Assembly (NCBI GenBank): GCA_932521025.1
Contig: OW051469.1
Span: 4,290,398 to 4,354,397, forward strand
From: Oscheius onirici
Taxonomy: Eukaryota; Nematoda; Chromadorea; Rhabditida; Rhabditidae
Length of the DNA stretch: 64,000 nucleotides
Direction of reading: 5' to 3'
Shown: positions 11,362-27,356 of the stretch, one piece after another
How the letters are laid out: each line of letters starts with the position of its first letter
Position numbering within the stretch: position 1 is the first letter of the stretch
Notes under the pieces: model-generated
Told to the model about the DNA's origin: nothing
Seen by the model: the letters and a program-made list of their open reading frames with translations, nothing else
Database searches by the model: none
Translations under genes and position numbers: made by a program

Positions 11362-13633
11362 AAAGATAAGGAGGTGTAAAAATCGAAGGAGGAGGAGATG
11401 AGATAGTCCCTGAAAATCTGAGTCATTTGGGATATCTAGTCTTCGGAAGACTGATTACATCCTGTGCCGAAAGGCAGTCTGCTCCGTTCGGCTGGAAGCT
11501 CTACGTGATGTAGAACCGGGTTTTTCTTCCTTCTCTCTTGAAGAAATCGACACGACTATCTGACTGTCATTGTCGCAAAACTCTTCTAAGTTCAAAGATT
11601 CTCGATCTAGTACACAGATTCCTGTCCTCTGTTGGCTACAGCTTCGAAAGTTACACAGCTCGCGCCCAACAAGTCTTCTTATCCGGGGCTGCCAGTTATA
11701 TTTGACAGTCCTCGATTTTGTTATAATTGCTGACAACGAAATTCTGTTACATTTTCTCGACTGTTCCATCCTGAATAAGTTCAGAACTGAATCCTTTACA
11801 TTTCGCCGAAAGAATGTTCCTGTATCCCCGTTAGCTCCATATAAGTTTTTCGGCACTTTCTTGCAGCCACCGTGCCAGTTTTTCTGTTCCTTCTCTCTAA
11901 AAGTGTCAGAGAGTTTTTTGTCTGTTTTCTCTCTGCGCTCCCGGGTCGCGTGCGTGTCCATCCCCGTGTGCTCGTGTCCCACATTTTTCTTTCTTCGCTC
12001 CTTCTGTCTCTCTCCACGCCCCTTTTAGCTCTATCTTCGTTTTCCGTGCCCGTACCGCTCCGTACCCGCAGGCAGCCCCGGGTCCCCTAACCCCGCCCTT
12101 AAAACAGGACTCACACTCTGTTTTCAGCAGAGCTATCGATCGGCCGAGGGGTCTCTCTCAGCCCCTAGTGAGAGAAAACGAACGCCCGTCGTCCCATACA
12201 GTATCCATACCTGTCTCTCAGACTCCCTGACCTCGACTCTCTCTCTCTCCCGTTCCGAGAAGCTCACCCTCCTTCACGTGTTCCTTCTCGGCTACTGTAC
12301 CCAGCCAATACAGACCACCTCACGTGTTTCTAGGACCAATGTAAACAGTTATCTGTGTCTCATGCTTTCCCTGGAAAATAGTTTCGTTCCCAACTCTTTT
12401 GTACTCTTACTCACGCCTGTCCTATCTGGGAAATCAATATCTCTTTTGTTCGATAGTCGCGTAGTTTTCAGTTTTCAAAAGAGTTTTTCTTAATTACTAC
12501 AGTTTTCTTTTTTTAATGTATTTTCGAAAAGTCGAACTTGTCGAAATCTTATCTGACAGTTTCGAGGATTTCGCAATGTTCAAGTTTTCCTGCTCGGTTT
12601 CAGTCGATCCTTTAAGTTCCGGTTCTTCTAGACAGAGTATCCGCTAGTTTCTAGTTTAGTCTAGGACTCTAGGGCATCAACAAACTGCTGATCTCAAAAA
12701 ACACGTGTCCTCGTCTTTCCGTCTCTCATACACAATTAGAAGAAAGTAACAAACAAAAGAGCTGCTTTCCATCAATGAGAGTGTTGGCAGTCCTTAGAGT
12801 TCTTTTGTAAGATTATTACATTGATAGAATAAGAATATAGCGATCTTTCGTTAGATTCTCGCTGAGCTTCAGTTCTCCGCCTTGTCCAGAAGAAATCCAG
12901 GTACTTCCGACTTTCGAGTCAAAATTTAGACGATTTTGTCATTCATTCTGCTCAAATGAATCAGTCAATTTTCTGGTCAGAACACCTCATTTTATCGATG
13001 GCCATTTGACACGACTAGGGCTCAAAAAATCTATCAACTTATACTCATCCTTAGAATCTTGAAGTGACTCTAGCCAAACTCATCCAGACAATTGCTCAGT
13101 AGTAGACTAGGATCTTTCGCTAACCTCAGGTTGTAAAAGCTGTCTAAAAGGAAGCTTATTTGGTCTTTTGATCAGTATGTCAAAAAACCAGCTAACTGCT
13201 GGACTCACTTGGCAGAACGCTTGACATTCCCCCGACTACCAAACCTAGTAGCCTCCTGACTTCGATTTAGAGTAGACGGCGTTTCCCCTCAGGTCACTCT
13301 CCATTTTGCGTGAAAGTGCACTTGTCCCTTTTTTCCTGTGCTGCTCGTGCTGGGTCCGCTCTCACTCTCCCCGCCGGCGCCCCCAGTTTCGTACTCACGC
13401 GTACCAGTCCAGCGCCCCAGGCACCTCCGTCCACCGGGCGCTTCCACGCGCCGCCATTTTTTCTGGTCACCCCGGGGCTTTCCCTCTCTCGGGTCAGCCA
13501 CTTTCCCCAGACTCGGTCTCGTCTCCTCCTCCTTCTACAAAAAGTCTCGCGATCTGATCCCTGAGACCTTAGAAACGACAGTCTGAGCACGTCGTTTTTA
13601 AGTGATCTGGGCCCAGATCCGGGAGATATAAAT
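11362..13633. other. Intergenic, pyrimidine-rich, no gene recognised
   Basis: Long CT-rich tracts lie on the plus strand, notably 11880-12300, and a GC-rich patch at 13320-13500. The overlapping frames there are composition-driven and contradict one another, so I call none. It is probably promoter and 5' sequence of the gene starting near 13634. Confidence 0.4.
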
Positions 13634-15418
13634 ATGAATGAGAGTGAGTAACTGCTAAACTATTCCTATTGAGAAAGAGAGTACAGGTAAGTCAGATGTC
13701 GGTAAGTTGACTAGATTATGGGTCAGTCGATTCTCTGGTCAAAGACAAAGTCAAAGAGCAAATGGCAGAGTCGAAAAAAAACCATTACAGTTTTAGAGCT
13801 AAAGCTTCTCTATAGATTAAAGTCTAGATAAAACAACAAGTCTTGACACTCCCTGCACTGGATAAGGATAGACTGGCAAACATATTGAAAGAGAAAAGAG
13901 TCATGAGTCAGAAGATGTTGTGTTTAGATGATGGTTCCTCACCCCAACTCTTTTGTATAAATTCAACTTTAGGAGCGATAGAATACAAAAACACAATAGC
14001 AGAGTACCGCTTTTCTGAATGAGCCTTTTCTTCCTAGTTATCGTAACAAATGGTCAGTCACCCGATTGATTGGCCCAAAAGATACTGAGCATTGCAAGAC
14101 GACTCTGGTGTTTCTTCCAACTTGTCAAGTTTTCATTGTCAGGAGGAAGATCAGTACCGTTTTCAAATACAGAGATGTATCGAAAAACAGTAGTAGAAAC
14201 TGTGTCTTGGTTGGGAATGAACTCACATCAGAGATAGAAACCCTGAACATCAACCAGTAACTGAAAAAGAGGTGATTTCCCTGTCCTGACTCTGTATGTC
14301 AATCATTTTCACACACACTCTCGTTTCAGAAGCCGAGATCATCAAGATCCCGTCTCCCCTCAGCGACCAGGATGTCGATACGGTAAGAGACACTTTCTCC
14401 GAACGATCCTTATCCTCCCGCTGTGTTGCGTGTCCTCCTTTTTTTGCAGAAAGTGTCCCACTGCCCTCTCTTTCCTTTTTATCGAGGCTTTGTGTCCACG
14501 CCGACGGGGTCCGGTGCCTGGCTCTGGTCGGGCCTGGCTGGCACCGGCCAGTCGTGAGAGAGTGCGTTTCGGGAAGAGAGGCTAGCGTAGCCGCGGGGCT
14601 CTCCCCGCTCTCACGGAGTGGACACTCGCGTGCAAAAAAGGAAAGGGGATTCGAAACCTTCTTTCAGGCTGGTGACAGCTGTGAACGCGATGTCGACTCC
14701 GTTGACCCATTGAGGCCATCTTCTAATGAACTGAGTGGAGCTAGACTACTGATGAGAAGAGCTCCAAAAGAGGTACTGGTTTTCATAGTTTGTTCTGGAA
14801 AACTGTGGCTTCTGATCTAGGGAACAACTTTCCAGAACACGATCAAGCTTATATCTAAAACGATAAGAATAATTGCTTCAGCTTCATCCTGGCGATGTCC
14901 CTCGTCGAGAATCTCCTCCCAAGTCGTCACACTCCAATCTCCGTCTGAATACCGCCACTTCTTGTCATACTTTTGTCGTCGATGTGGAGAGAAGAAGGCC
15001 TTTAGTTCTTCCTGTAGGGTTGACTGATGGTTCCTCACCCCAACTTTTTTGTATAAATTCAACTTTAGGAGCGATAGAATACAAAAAGGCTTGTGATTTT
15101 CGAGCAGAAGAGATGAGAAAAGCGGAAGAGGCTAAAGAGAAAGAAAGACGGGAGAAGGAGGAGAGACAAACTCGGCTGGGACGGAAACATCATCATGGAT
15201 CTAAAAAGGAGCTGGGAGGAAGCATGGAACGACTTCCACCGAGAAGACCGAGGGAGAAACTGGCCCACAAACAATCGCCTCCTTTGAAATTGACAGTGAC
15301 GCCACCGGAACATGCGGAGACGGAACAGGAGAACTTTACGCCGGAAGAATACTCGACAGTTTTTGCTGCCAGACCGAAAGTAGCCCGGACTCCTGACCAA
15401 AATCGCTCATTTTTCTAA
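13634..15418 (+). CDS. Unrecognised charged, Lys/Arg/Glu-rich protein
   Basis: Model: 13634..13643, 14330..14382, 14668..14772, 14882..15418; phases agree; 234 residues. I do not recognise the family. The middle is Ser/Pro/Arg-rich, followed by a highly charged helix (RAEEMRKAEEAKEKERREKE), a His-rich patch and a Pro-rich C-terminus ending NRSFF. It is probably intracellular: no signal peptide or membrane segment. The final exon contains a 63-bp segment almost identical to one in intron 1. A 75-nt stretch at 15014-15088 that carries it could be an intron (GT...AG, phase 0, multiple of three), so the coding status of about 25 residues is uncertain. An AATAAA lies about 20 bases after the stop. 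The tiny first exon (MNE) is inferred from donor strength and phase only. Confidence 0.55.
13929..13991 (+). repeat. 63-bp direct repeat, intron copy
   Basis: It begins TGATGGTTCCTCACCCCAAC and ends AGAATACAAAAA. It matches 15025-15087 at all but one position (C versus T after CCCAACT). This copy lies in intron 1 of the unrecognised gene. Confidence 0.9.
15025..15087 (+). repeat. 63-bp direct repeat, exon copy
   Basis: Second copy, inside the last exon of the gene at 13634-15418. It is open in the reading frame and would encode DGSSPQLFCINSTLGAIEYK plus flanks. Alternatively it makes up most of a 75-nt candidate intron. Confidence 0.9.
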
Positions 15419-15682
15419 CCTCAGAATAGTTGGTACTAAATAAATCATATTTTCTGAGTTATCTGCCTGAAAAACCAGTTTACAAGCTTTTCTCCTGCCT
15501 CAAGTTGGTTATCCTTTTTTTGTGCGACTTCAGTCTAAATTCTGCTTTTGCACAGTACAAATAGTGCCTGGGAAACGACAAACGTTGCGAAATAAAGCGA
15601 TTTTATATACATAATACAAGAATTTGACAAGACGGAGCGTCACCTGTAAGTTCGAAGCTATTGAGCACGGATTATGGTATTT

Positions 15683-16235
15683 CTATGCGACTTCTTGGGC
15701 TTCTTTGAGTTCGTTGAGCTTGGAAAGAAGTCGGCTGCCGAATTGCTGTCGATAAAGCGGCGAAATAGTGTCCAACAGGGCATAGAGCGTCTCAAAGTAC
15801 CGCGTATGGGTTTGGAGCTGTCGAAAATCGCCATTCATGCAGTCCTGACGATGACTGGCTATCCGCCAGCCTTTTCCAGTCAGTTCAACACAATATGTTG
15901 ATCCTTCCAGCGTCGTTATATTCAAAAATAGTAGTTCGGCCGTCCTGGGCAGCATTTCCGAGATGCAGATGGTTTGGACGGCAAAGGAAAACTCTCGTAC
16001 GGCAGCGACGGCCTCTTCTTCTAACGCTGACCGACATTCGCAGATGCTGAAGCAGAAAAAAATAAATAAAATAAAGCTGAAACACCTACTTTGAAGACGA
16101 GTTTCGTCGTGTGGAGTAGGCTGAACAGACTCCTCCCGTGTTCTGATGTATTGGAGAGCCAGGAGGCGTTTTTGCACCTGCTAGACTGGCGTAGGGACAT
16201 TCTCCGGGTAGGGTAGTGCCATTTTGATGTTCCAT
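15683..16235 (-). CDS. GSKIP: GSK3-beta interaction protein (GSKIP/DUF727 domain)
   Basis: Model on the minus strand: 16235..16090 and 16046..15683; intron phase 2; 169 residues. The C-terminal two thirds is a single GSKIP domain: EEEAVAAVREFSFAVQ, SEMLPRTAELLFLNITTLEG, YCVELTGKGW and FETLYALLDTISPLYR, then LLSKLNELKE. These match the known GSKIP order (YCLELTEAG ... ETVYSLLDTLSPAYREAFG). GSKIP is a small cytosolic scaffold that binds GSK3 and, in vertebrates, PKA RII. The N-terminal 48 residues are low-complexity and family-specific. The start is the first ATG after a TTTTTTCAG acceptor, as for a trans-spliced mRNA. The gene is divergent from ZCCHC9, with about 315 bp between starts. Confidence 0.88.
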
Positions 16236-16550
16236 CTTGCTGAAAAAATAACGTTTTTGGTTAAGAAAACACATAAAATTGGAAGGTAAAGAGAGTGGAA
16301 ACTACAATGCAAGGTTTTTTTTTATTTCGAAAGCGCGGTCTATTTTCGATTCGACGTAATATTGCGTATTTCCACCGGGCTCACGTTCTTTTTTTTGGGG
16401 GTACAAAGCTTTTCTTCAGCACTGTTTCATCAATTTTCGCCAAATTTTTTCATTAAAATATGATAAGCTGTCCCCTTCACTTAAAAACATAATTAGCACC
16501 CGCAGTTGACTTTTTTCCTTTATAAAACAAAAAATTCGAAACAAAAGTCA
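16236..16550. promoter_or_regulatory. Shared divergent promoter region, GSKIP / ZCCHC9
   Basis: 315 bp separate two head-to-head genes. It contains a TTTCGAAAGCGCGGTC stretch with a partial CpG-rich, E2F-like look, T-rich tracts, and TTTTTTCAG acceptors near the GSKIP start. Promoter function is inferred from position. Confidence 0.45.
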
Positions 16551-17946
16551 ATGATCAGAATGACAATCGAAGACGTCGGCCTGGAGCCCGATTTCGAAAT
16601 CGAGGAGAAGAAGGAGCCTAAAAAGAAGAAGAGCAAGCCCGTCAAGGTTGAAGAACCGCCACAGGAGGAAAATGAGCCCTCTAAAAAAAAGAAAAAGTCC
16701 AAGAAGAGAGCCAATGAGGTATTTTTGAACCTAATTTTGCTCAAACAAAGTTATTTAGCCTGTGAAAGAGGAAACAGAAGAAGTAGAAGCACCTAAACCA
16801 AATAAAAAGAAGACGAAGACGGAAAAAGAGGCTGAAACGGAGGAGAATCCGACAGAGACAGCTCCAGTCGCTCTAAAATCCAAACAGGTTGTCAAGAAAG
16901 GTACTTTATCGTTATGTATTATTTCATGATTAAAATTTGCAGAAAAGGCTGAGAAACACGACAGAAAAGACCAGAAGTTTGCCGGAATTCTCAAAACTAT
17001 CGGAGAAATCAATCATGTGTTCAAAGTACGTGAAGAGCTGGATAAGGAGGTCAAAGAGGGTCGTCTCGAAGTAGATGAAAGTCAAAAACTGCTTCAAACT
17101 TGGCGAAAAATGCAGAAACAAAAGGTTTCGTTATTTTTATTAGTTTTAACCAAAAAATGTAGAACTCCAAGAAAGATTTGGAGAAGCTCATCCAGCTGGG
17201 CGGAACGATCGAAGATGTCCAAAAAGCCGCCGATGATCTGATCAAAAAGCGTCGAATCTCTCCGTACCTGGCCAAAGAAGCAATTAGGAAGTGGCAGGTC
17301 CGCGAGCACCGTCGTCTCGGACGTCAGGAGAAGAAGCTGACCAGCAATTTCTGTTTCAACTGTCGCAAACACGGCCATCTGCTGGCAGAATGTCCGGATG
17401 ACAGCAACACTAGCGGAATCTGCTTCAAATGCGGCTCCGGGGAGCATAGTGTCCACAAATGTCCGCAGAAACACGTTAAAGGCTTCCCTTTCGCCACGTG
17501 TTTCGTCTGCAATCAACAGGGACATCTGTCCAAGGATTGTGAACAGAACAAGAACGGAATCTATCCCGATGGTATGTTATATTCTTTTTTTTTTTAGTTT
17601 TTTTTTGTCACGTAATTCTCCACGTTCCTACGCGAACTCAGCACCGATCAAAATCGGGGTAAAGCACTATCGTTTTCTTGCTAATCATCGCCATATTGCT
17701 TTAAAACTAACCTATGTCAAAATGCTATTTTCAGGCGGAAGTTGTAACGTCTGCGGATCTCAGAAGCATCTGAAGAGAGATTGCCCCGAACTGGCTGCCC
17801 AGAAGAAGGGTAAGGAAGAGAAGAAGATTATTGGTCAAGCCCTTACCGCCGACTCTCGTCCAGATGACGATTACGACACCGTCGAAGCCACTCCCGTCGC
17901 CGAAAAGTCCGGCAAGAAGAAGAAATCTAAGGTTGTCAAGTTCTAA
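16551..17946 (+). CDS. ZCCHC9: ZCCHC9-like CCHC zinc-knuckle RNA-binding protein
   Basis: Model: 16551..16718, 16759..16900, 16943..17124, 17163..17571, 17735..17946; phases agree; 370 residues. The N-terminal half is Lys/Glu-rich with several basic clusters (nuclear/nucleolar signals). Four zinc knuckles follow with C-x2-C-x4-H-x4-C spacing: CFNCRKHGHLLAEC, CFKCGSGEHSVHKC, CFVCNQQGHLSKDC and CNVCGSQKHLKRDC. The link NGIYPDGGSCNVCGS before the last knuckle is the ZCCHC9 signature (GVYADGGSCKLCGS in vertebrates). The family is nucleolar and associated with pre-rRNA and snoRNA. The C-terminus is again basic (GKKKKSKVVKF). An in-frame ATG at 16560 is an equally good start. Confidence 0.88.
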
Positions 17947-20900
17947 CTCTTTCTGTTTTTGTTATTCCTTGTTGTTCTGTTGTTGCCAAATTATTGTTGA
18001 GTCCATCATAAATCCCATCTCCCCATATCAGCCACCACCTTGATTGCGGGTGCATATTACACAGCCCCGCACAACGACGATAAACCGAATTTTTGCGCTT
18101 CTCCTACCCAGTTTCCTTCTGCCAAATACAGTGGAGAAGATAAGGCGATGTGGCAGCAAATCTGGTTGTTGAGCGCGTGTGCGACACATATACCCCATCT
18201 CTCGTTTTTTCTGATTGCGGCGGGAGAGACGGAAACTGAGACCACCTGCTGTGAGAAACTGTAGGGAGTACTGAAAATTGATCGAAATGAACAGAAAAAG
18301 AGTTGCGAACGAGACTTTCTTATCCAGTCCGTTTTTATTCTCGAACATTCCTTTCCTGTTCTAGTCTCCGAAACTCTCGTTCAGTCACCTTCCCATAATT
18401 TGTCTTACGAGGCGAGTAAGTATAGCCATAAAGGGAGAGATTTGCTATCTCTCCCCGGGCCCCGATGTTTCAATCCGGCGCCAAGGTCACACTCGGAGTC
18501 AGTTCTCTACTCTTACGACTGTACGATTTATTATTTTGGGAGTGTGGGAGATCCCGCCCTTTTTCTATCCCTTCTGGTTCTCCGTTGTCTTTTTCACAAA
18601 TTCTTTGATTACCCAACTTATCTATGAGAAACGCATAACTTAGGAAAAATACCGAGCTGACCCAATTTTCATTCAATTCCGTGTTCCTAATCGTAGTACG
18701 CTATATCGTACACCAAATCTTCACGTCACGTGTTTCTTGTTGCATTAATAATGTCTGCGAAATTGTATGAACTTGCGTTCACGATGCGCAATGTTGCATG
18801 GCGCGCGTAACGTGAGCGTTCTCCAATCACTGGTTTTCCATGATCGGAAACTTCTGTTATATAGAGGTAGGTATTGTTTTACACAAATAAGCAGTCTAAT
18901 CCTACCAGATCATTAACAGAGCGTACCGAGACACTGGAGAGATTCAAAATGCACTTAGGGATGGTTAGGCTACTTCCACTCAGATTTCAGTTTCCACACG
19001 TGTTTTCCAAGAAAAGGAACCCTTCTTTTTTGCCCGGCGAACACTTTCCACGGTCATTTGGCGAGGAGGTGCTTCACGAGAGCGAGGGCAGGCCCCACAG
19101 AGAGTAAACAGTCATCTCGCGGCTACTATCAGCGCCTCCTCCTCTCTTGCTCTGACTGTTTACAGCCGGAGGCTTAACCATATGTGTTCTCTGTATGTGC
19201 GATGAGATGCACTCAACAAACAGTCTCTTTTCCTCTCAAGATTTTGACCTCATGCTCAAAAGAAACGGATCGCTCGGATCCGCCCTAAATCATCCACGAC
19301 ACGGCTATTATCAGCTAGCGTAACAGCGCGTATGATTTACGAACCCGTCTCTTTCTCTCTCATACACATCAGCTGAGTCTATTAAACTATGAGCTCGTCC
19401 TCTTTGATCCTGTTTTGCAAATTTTTGTCTTTTGCTCTTCTTCAGGTGACAGGAGGACAGCTGTCTTGCTCTGAGCTAACTAGTCGTATAGGTTACTCTC
19501 AGAAAAACACCGACTCTTTCCCTGTTCCTGAGCAGTCAATCTCTCGGTTCACTTCTCTATCCTTCTGATATCTAGAGGTTCGTAGCATACAATTCAAAAA
19601 GGTACATCTGACAAGTGGAACAGTATTTTAGTCTGACAAGTCAACTTGTGCACTAGAGGCAATTAGCCAAACAGTCAAGATGTATCTACCCGTATTAGGA
19701 AGTTGCTTTACTGTTGTCTACACTTTCGGTAGTCTTTTCTTTATCTCTCTGTCTTCCTGTCTGTCTATTTTCATGTCATTCATTTTCTCTGTCCTTCTCA
19801 CTCTCTTCTCACACGTTCAGTTCATTTCCCTGAACACTTAGACTCTGTCCTTGTCTCATTTTTCTTCTTCTGCCAGTCAATTGTGATAAAATCATTGACA
19901 GCTCTCAATCTAAAACGGTCTGACCTTGCTCCCTCCGCAAACCAGCTCCCTCTCGCTTCCCACGGTTCCGGTCATTCCGCGCGCGCCCTCGAATTGCCCC
20001 GAATGATAGGCAGCTCAATTCCTGATCCGTAAGACAATCACTAGCCCTGACCACCGAAAGAGTGTGGCTGTGATTCCGTCAGCCGGTTTCGTCGCCCCCA
20101 GCGCGCAAAGGAGAGGACGCCGTTATCATTCGATATGCATTGATCAGACTCCCGAAGGCCCCGCCTTCTACGGAGACGAACGAACCCGACTTCTTTTGCA
20201 GCGGAAGCAGATAACATTTTCTTTTTTAGCACCAGTTTTCCTCTTCTTTTTGGTTCTTCATTTAGAGCTTCTCCAATAGAAGATCCATAATTTGATGTGA
20301 TCTCTTTATAACTAGGCATCAACTGGGTCATGTATCTCTTCCTGAATTTAGCTATCTCTGCCCATTAATTTATGTCAATTTCCTAGCTTGTTTTCCCACA
20401 GCTATCTTTTGTAAAAATGTAGATTGTTTTGAATTTTTCTGCCCTACAATAATGAAAGAAAATTACCATCTTGAGACGACAGACACAGGCCAGTTCCATT
20501 ATCCTCTGCTGCTTAATTGTTTTCGCTCACTGTCCAGGGTAATCGTCTCTTCTTCTCAACACACGGCGGCTTCTTCTCATGTTCCTTTTTCTCATCCCGA
20601 CTGTTTACACTTGACGCCTTTCTTCACGGGGCCCCGTTATGAACCATGTTATTGCTTTGAGAACTCTTCTGCTGACGAGTCACATGTGCATCTGTGTTGA
20701 AAGCGAGCCATTTAGTATGCTGGCAAAAAGTAGACAATGGCTGTATAGTCACAGAATACTTTGGATGATCCTGGTCGAGAGAAGGAGATAGTGAAAGAGA
20801 CAGAAAACTTCTACTATTCGTTTTCTTTGTTACACTCTCTTCCTCATTAACAGAAACGACTTTCCTTCGACTAGACTCTCTAAGCCGTTTTTGCCACTCT

Positions 20901-21030
20901 TCTGGCTGCCTAATTGCCCTTCTAGTTGCCTATTACATTGTCCTGTGTGTTCCAATCCGTCTCTTTATGACTCTCTGTCCCTCCACAGTCAGCTGACTCT
21001 TTCTTAGCGTCTCTTTTATTCAAATTTCAG
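17947..21030. other. Intergenic, no gene recognised
   Basis: Three kb upstream of the KANK gene, CT-rich on the plus strand. It ends at a TTCAAATTTCAG acceptor 14 bases before the KANK ATG, so the KANK transcript is either trans-spliced or has an untranslated first exon somewhere in this stretch. I cannot place that exon. Confidence 0.4.
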
Positions 21031-21044
21031 GTTCCAAGTAAAAG

Positions 21045-25462
<4,418 letters not shown>

Positions 25463-26140
25463 GCAGTATTATCTACTCCCTCACCCAACCGATGTGATAT
25501 CCCATTCGAGATACGTGTAACAGATTGATGAAGAAGATTTGTATTCACTTTCCACCGAAGTTTTCAGTGTCAGAGGGATATACAGCTTCAAAGAGACACG
25601 ATTCCACATTGCTCCAAACAATTCGTTCTCATCTTTCCGTCGACCATTACGTTGCAATTCGATCGGCAGTTGTCCATCTGCTTGATAGCCTAAATGTGTT
25701 TTTTGGATTTAAAAAAATCACAAAAAACTAACCTCAGTTAGGATAAGAATAAGGAAAATAAGAAGTAGAAGACGGAACATCAGTGCTAGTGAAAAGAGGA
25801 GTCTCCTGTGTGACGCCTGTCTCTTGTTACTGCAGCCATTTATCAAAGGGTAAAAAGACAACAGGAAACAGAAGGTCTGCCTATCTCGGAAAAAGTTCTT
25901 GTTGCCTTCCGGTTGACCCCGAGAAGGCTGATCCAAAAAATTTGGTTACGACGCATAGTCGAGCTATGGTCGGAATCCCTTAGTACCTTGAGATACTGGG
26001 TAAAAACCGAAGCTGTTCTCTTTTCCGAGCTAGTCTATTCCCCTGGCCGATGAGAGAAAGCGGTGGAGGCCGCATGTTCTCTAGAGGCAGAGACGCATAG
26101 GAGAGAAACACACGGCATCTCACTGGCAGCGATTACAACC
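25463..26140. other. Intergenic, no gene recognised
   Basis: KANK 3' flank up to the second 5S gene. No convincing open frame or RNA gene was seen. Confidence 0.4.
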
Positions 26141-26259
26141 GCTTACGGCCACACCACGTTGAAAGTACGCCATCCCGTCCGATCTGGCAAGTCAAGCAAC
26201 GTTGGGCCCGGTTAGTACTTGGATCGGAGACGGCTTGGGAATCCCGGGTGTCGTAAGCT
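26141..26259 (+). rRNA. 5S ribosomal RNA
   Basis: All 119 bases are identical to the copy at 9953-10071, with the same internal promoter blocks and the same TTTTT stop. The flank upstream is unrelated to that of the first copy; the flank downstream is related but diverged. It is intergenic here. Confidence 0.93.
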
Positions 26260-26645
26260 TTTTGCTTCAAATTTCGACTTGTCAAATCTTGTCAAGATCT
26301 CGACAAGTAACTTGACAAGTACTTGTAATTGACTTTTCAACTTTTACCCTTTGAAGACTTCAGTCAACGATGTTCTGCCCATCTGGATGGTCGCCTCCTC
26401 TACTTTTCCAAGGTCAGCGTATTTTTTATTGTTCAATTGTGAACAGTAGCGCCACAATTTCTTGCGTTTCGTTTTGGAAAAGAGACTGCAAAAGTGACAG
26501 TTAGCTCGTGAATCCGCCACTTGCTAGCAACCATTTTCGGAATGGTGCTTCTGAGGGCACTCCTTGAATCCACAGCGGTGTTTGGAATAGTTCTTGGAAA
26601 TCCTCGGACCATTAGGAAAGACTGATAGTGCTCTGCTCCAGCGTC
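26260..26645 (+). repeat. 5S-associated repeat tail, copy B (longest)
   Basis: The first part aligns with copy A. From about 26346 it also aligns, inverted, with copy D (38103-38283), and from about 26430 with copy C (37018-37260), through GTTTTGGAAAAGAGACTGCA, CCACTTGCTAGCA, AATCCACAGCGGTGTTTGGA and a last shared block GACTGATAGTGCTCT. It has no coding potential. Together with the 5S gene it forms a unit of about 505 bp. Confidence 0.75.
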
Positions 26646-27356
26646 AAAAGTCTCTTTTGATAGACAAGTAGATGTGCCCTTCCAAACTACAGTCTGATGT
26701 TGTGTTTTTTAGTTTTCAGAGTATCGGAAGAACATGTTCCTGTCTGGAGAATTACGAGATTAAGCAGTTGTGATAGACGGTAGCTGTCGTGGTTGTGGAG
26801 ACTGGCTGCTGGGATCCACCTCGAAAGAATTGCTCCGCCATCAGGAAGTTCGAAGACATTCGGAAGCAAGCAGCGAGGTTAAAGAAGAAGCTGTGGTGAA
26901 GGAATAGCTCTGGAAGTCCATTCAGAAGACGATGCTATTCTAACGGAAGTAACTGTATGGAGAAGTATGTCTATTTGGAGAAAAGAGAAAGAATGCAATT
27001 TCAAACAGGTTTGTCCTCTTTTAATTTTTGGCTGCAGGCGGACAAGCCCTGTATGTCCAGCGTGTTCTTTGTTCAGTTCAAAGTAATGTGGTTGTTTTAT
27101 TCACATCTCTGTACATCAGACATCTTCTGTGTTATTGAAAGTAGTTCTCTGGTTTCAATTTCTTCTACATCTCTGTTCGGTGTATTCTGAATGCGATCTA
27201 AATGCGATCTCTTTCAATTAACATTCGAAACAGTATTAAAGCAGAATTCATTTAATAGCACTTTTATCTACTACACGTCAGTAAAATACTGTGAATATAT
27301 TGTGCAATGCTTGTCAATTAGGTTAACACGAGTATCGTTGTAAAAAATAACATGTT
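26646..27356. other. Intergenic, no gene recognised
   Basis: 3' flank of the minus-strand Polyhomeotic-like gene. No gene was seen. Confidence 0.4.

Noticed and set aside
11455-12028. Long frames on both strands (up to 175 codons)
   Set aside because: Strong CT/GA composition bias explains the lack of stops. No domain or splice support.
13289-13590. Several overlapping open frames on both strands
   Set aside because: They are all products of one GC-rich patch without stops. None has a better claim than the others.
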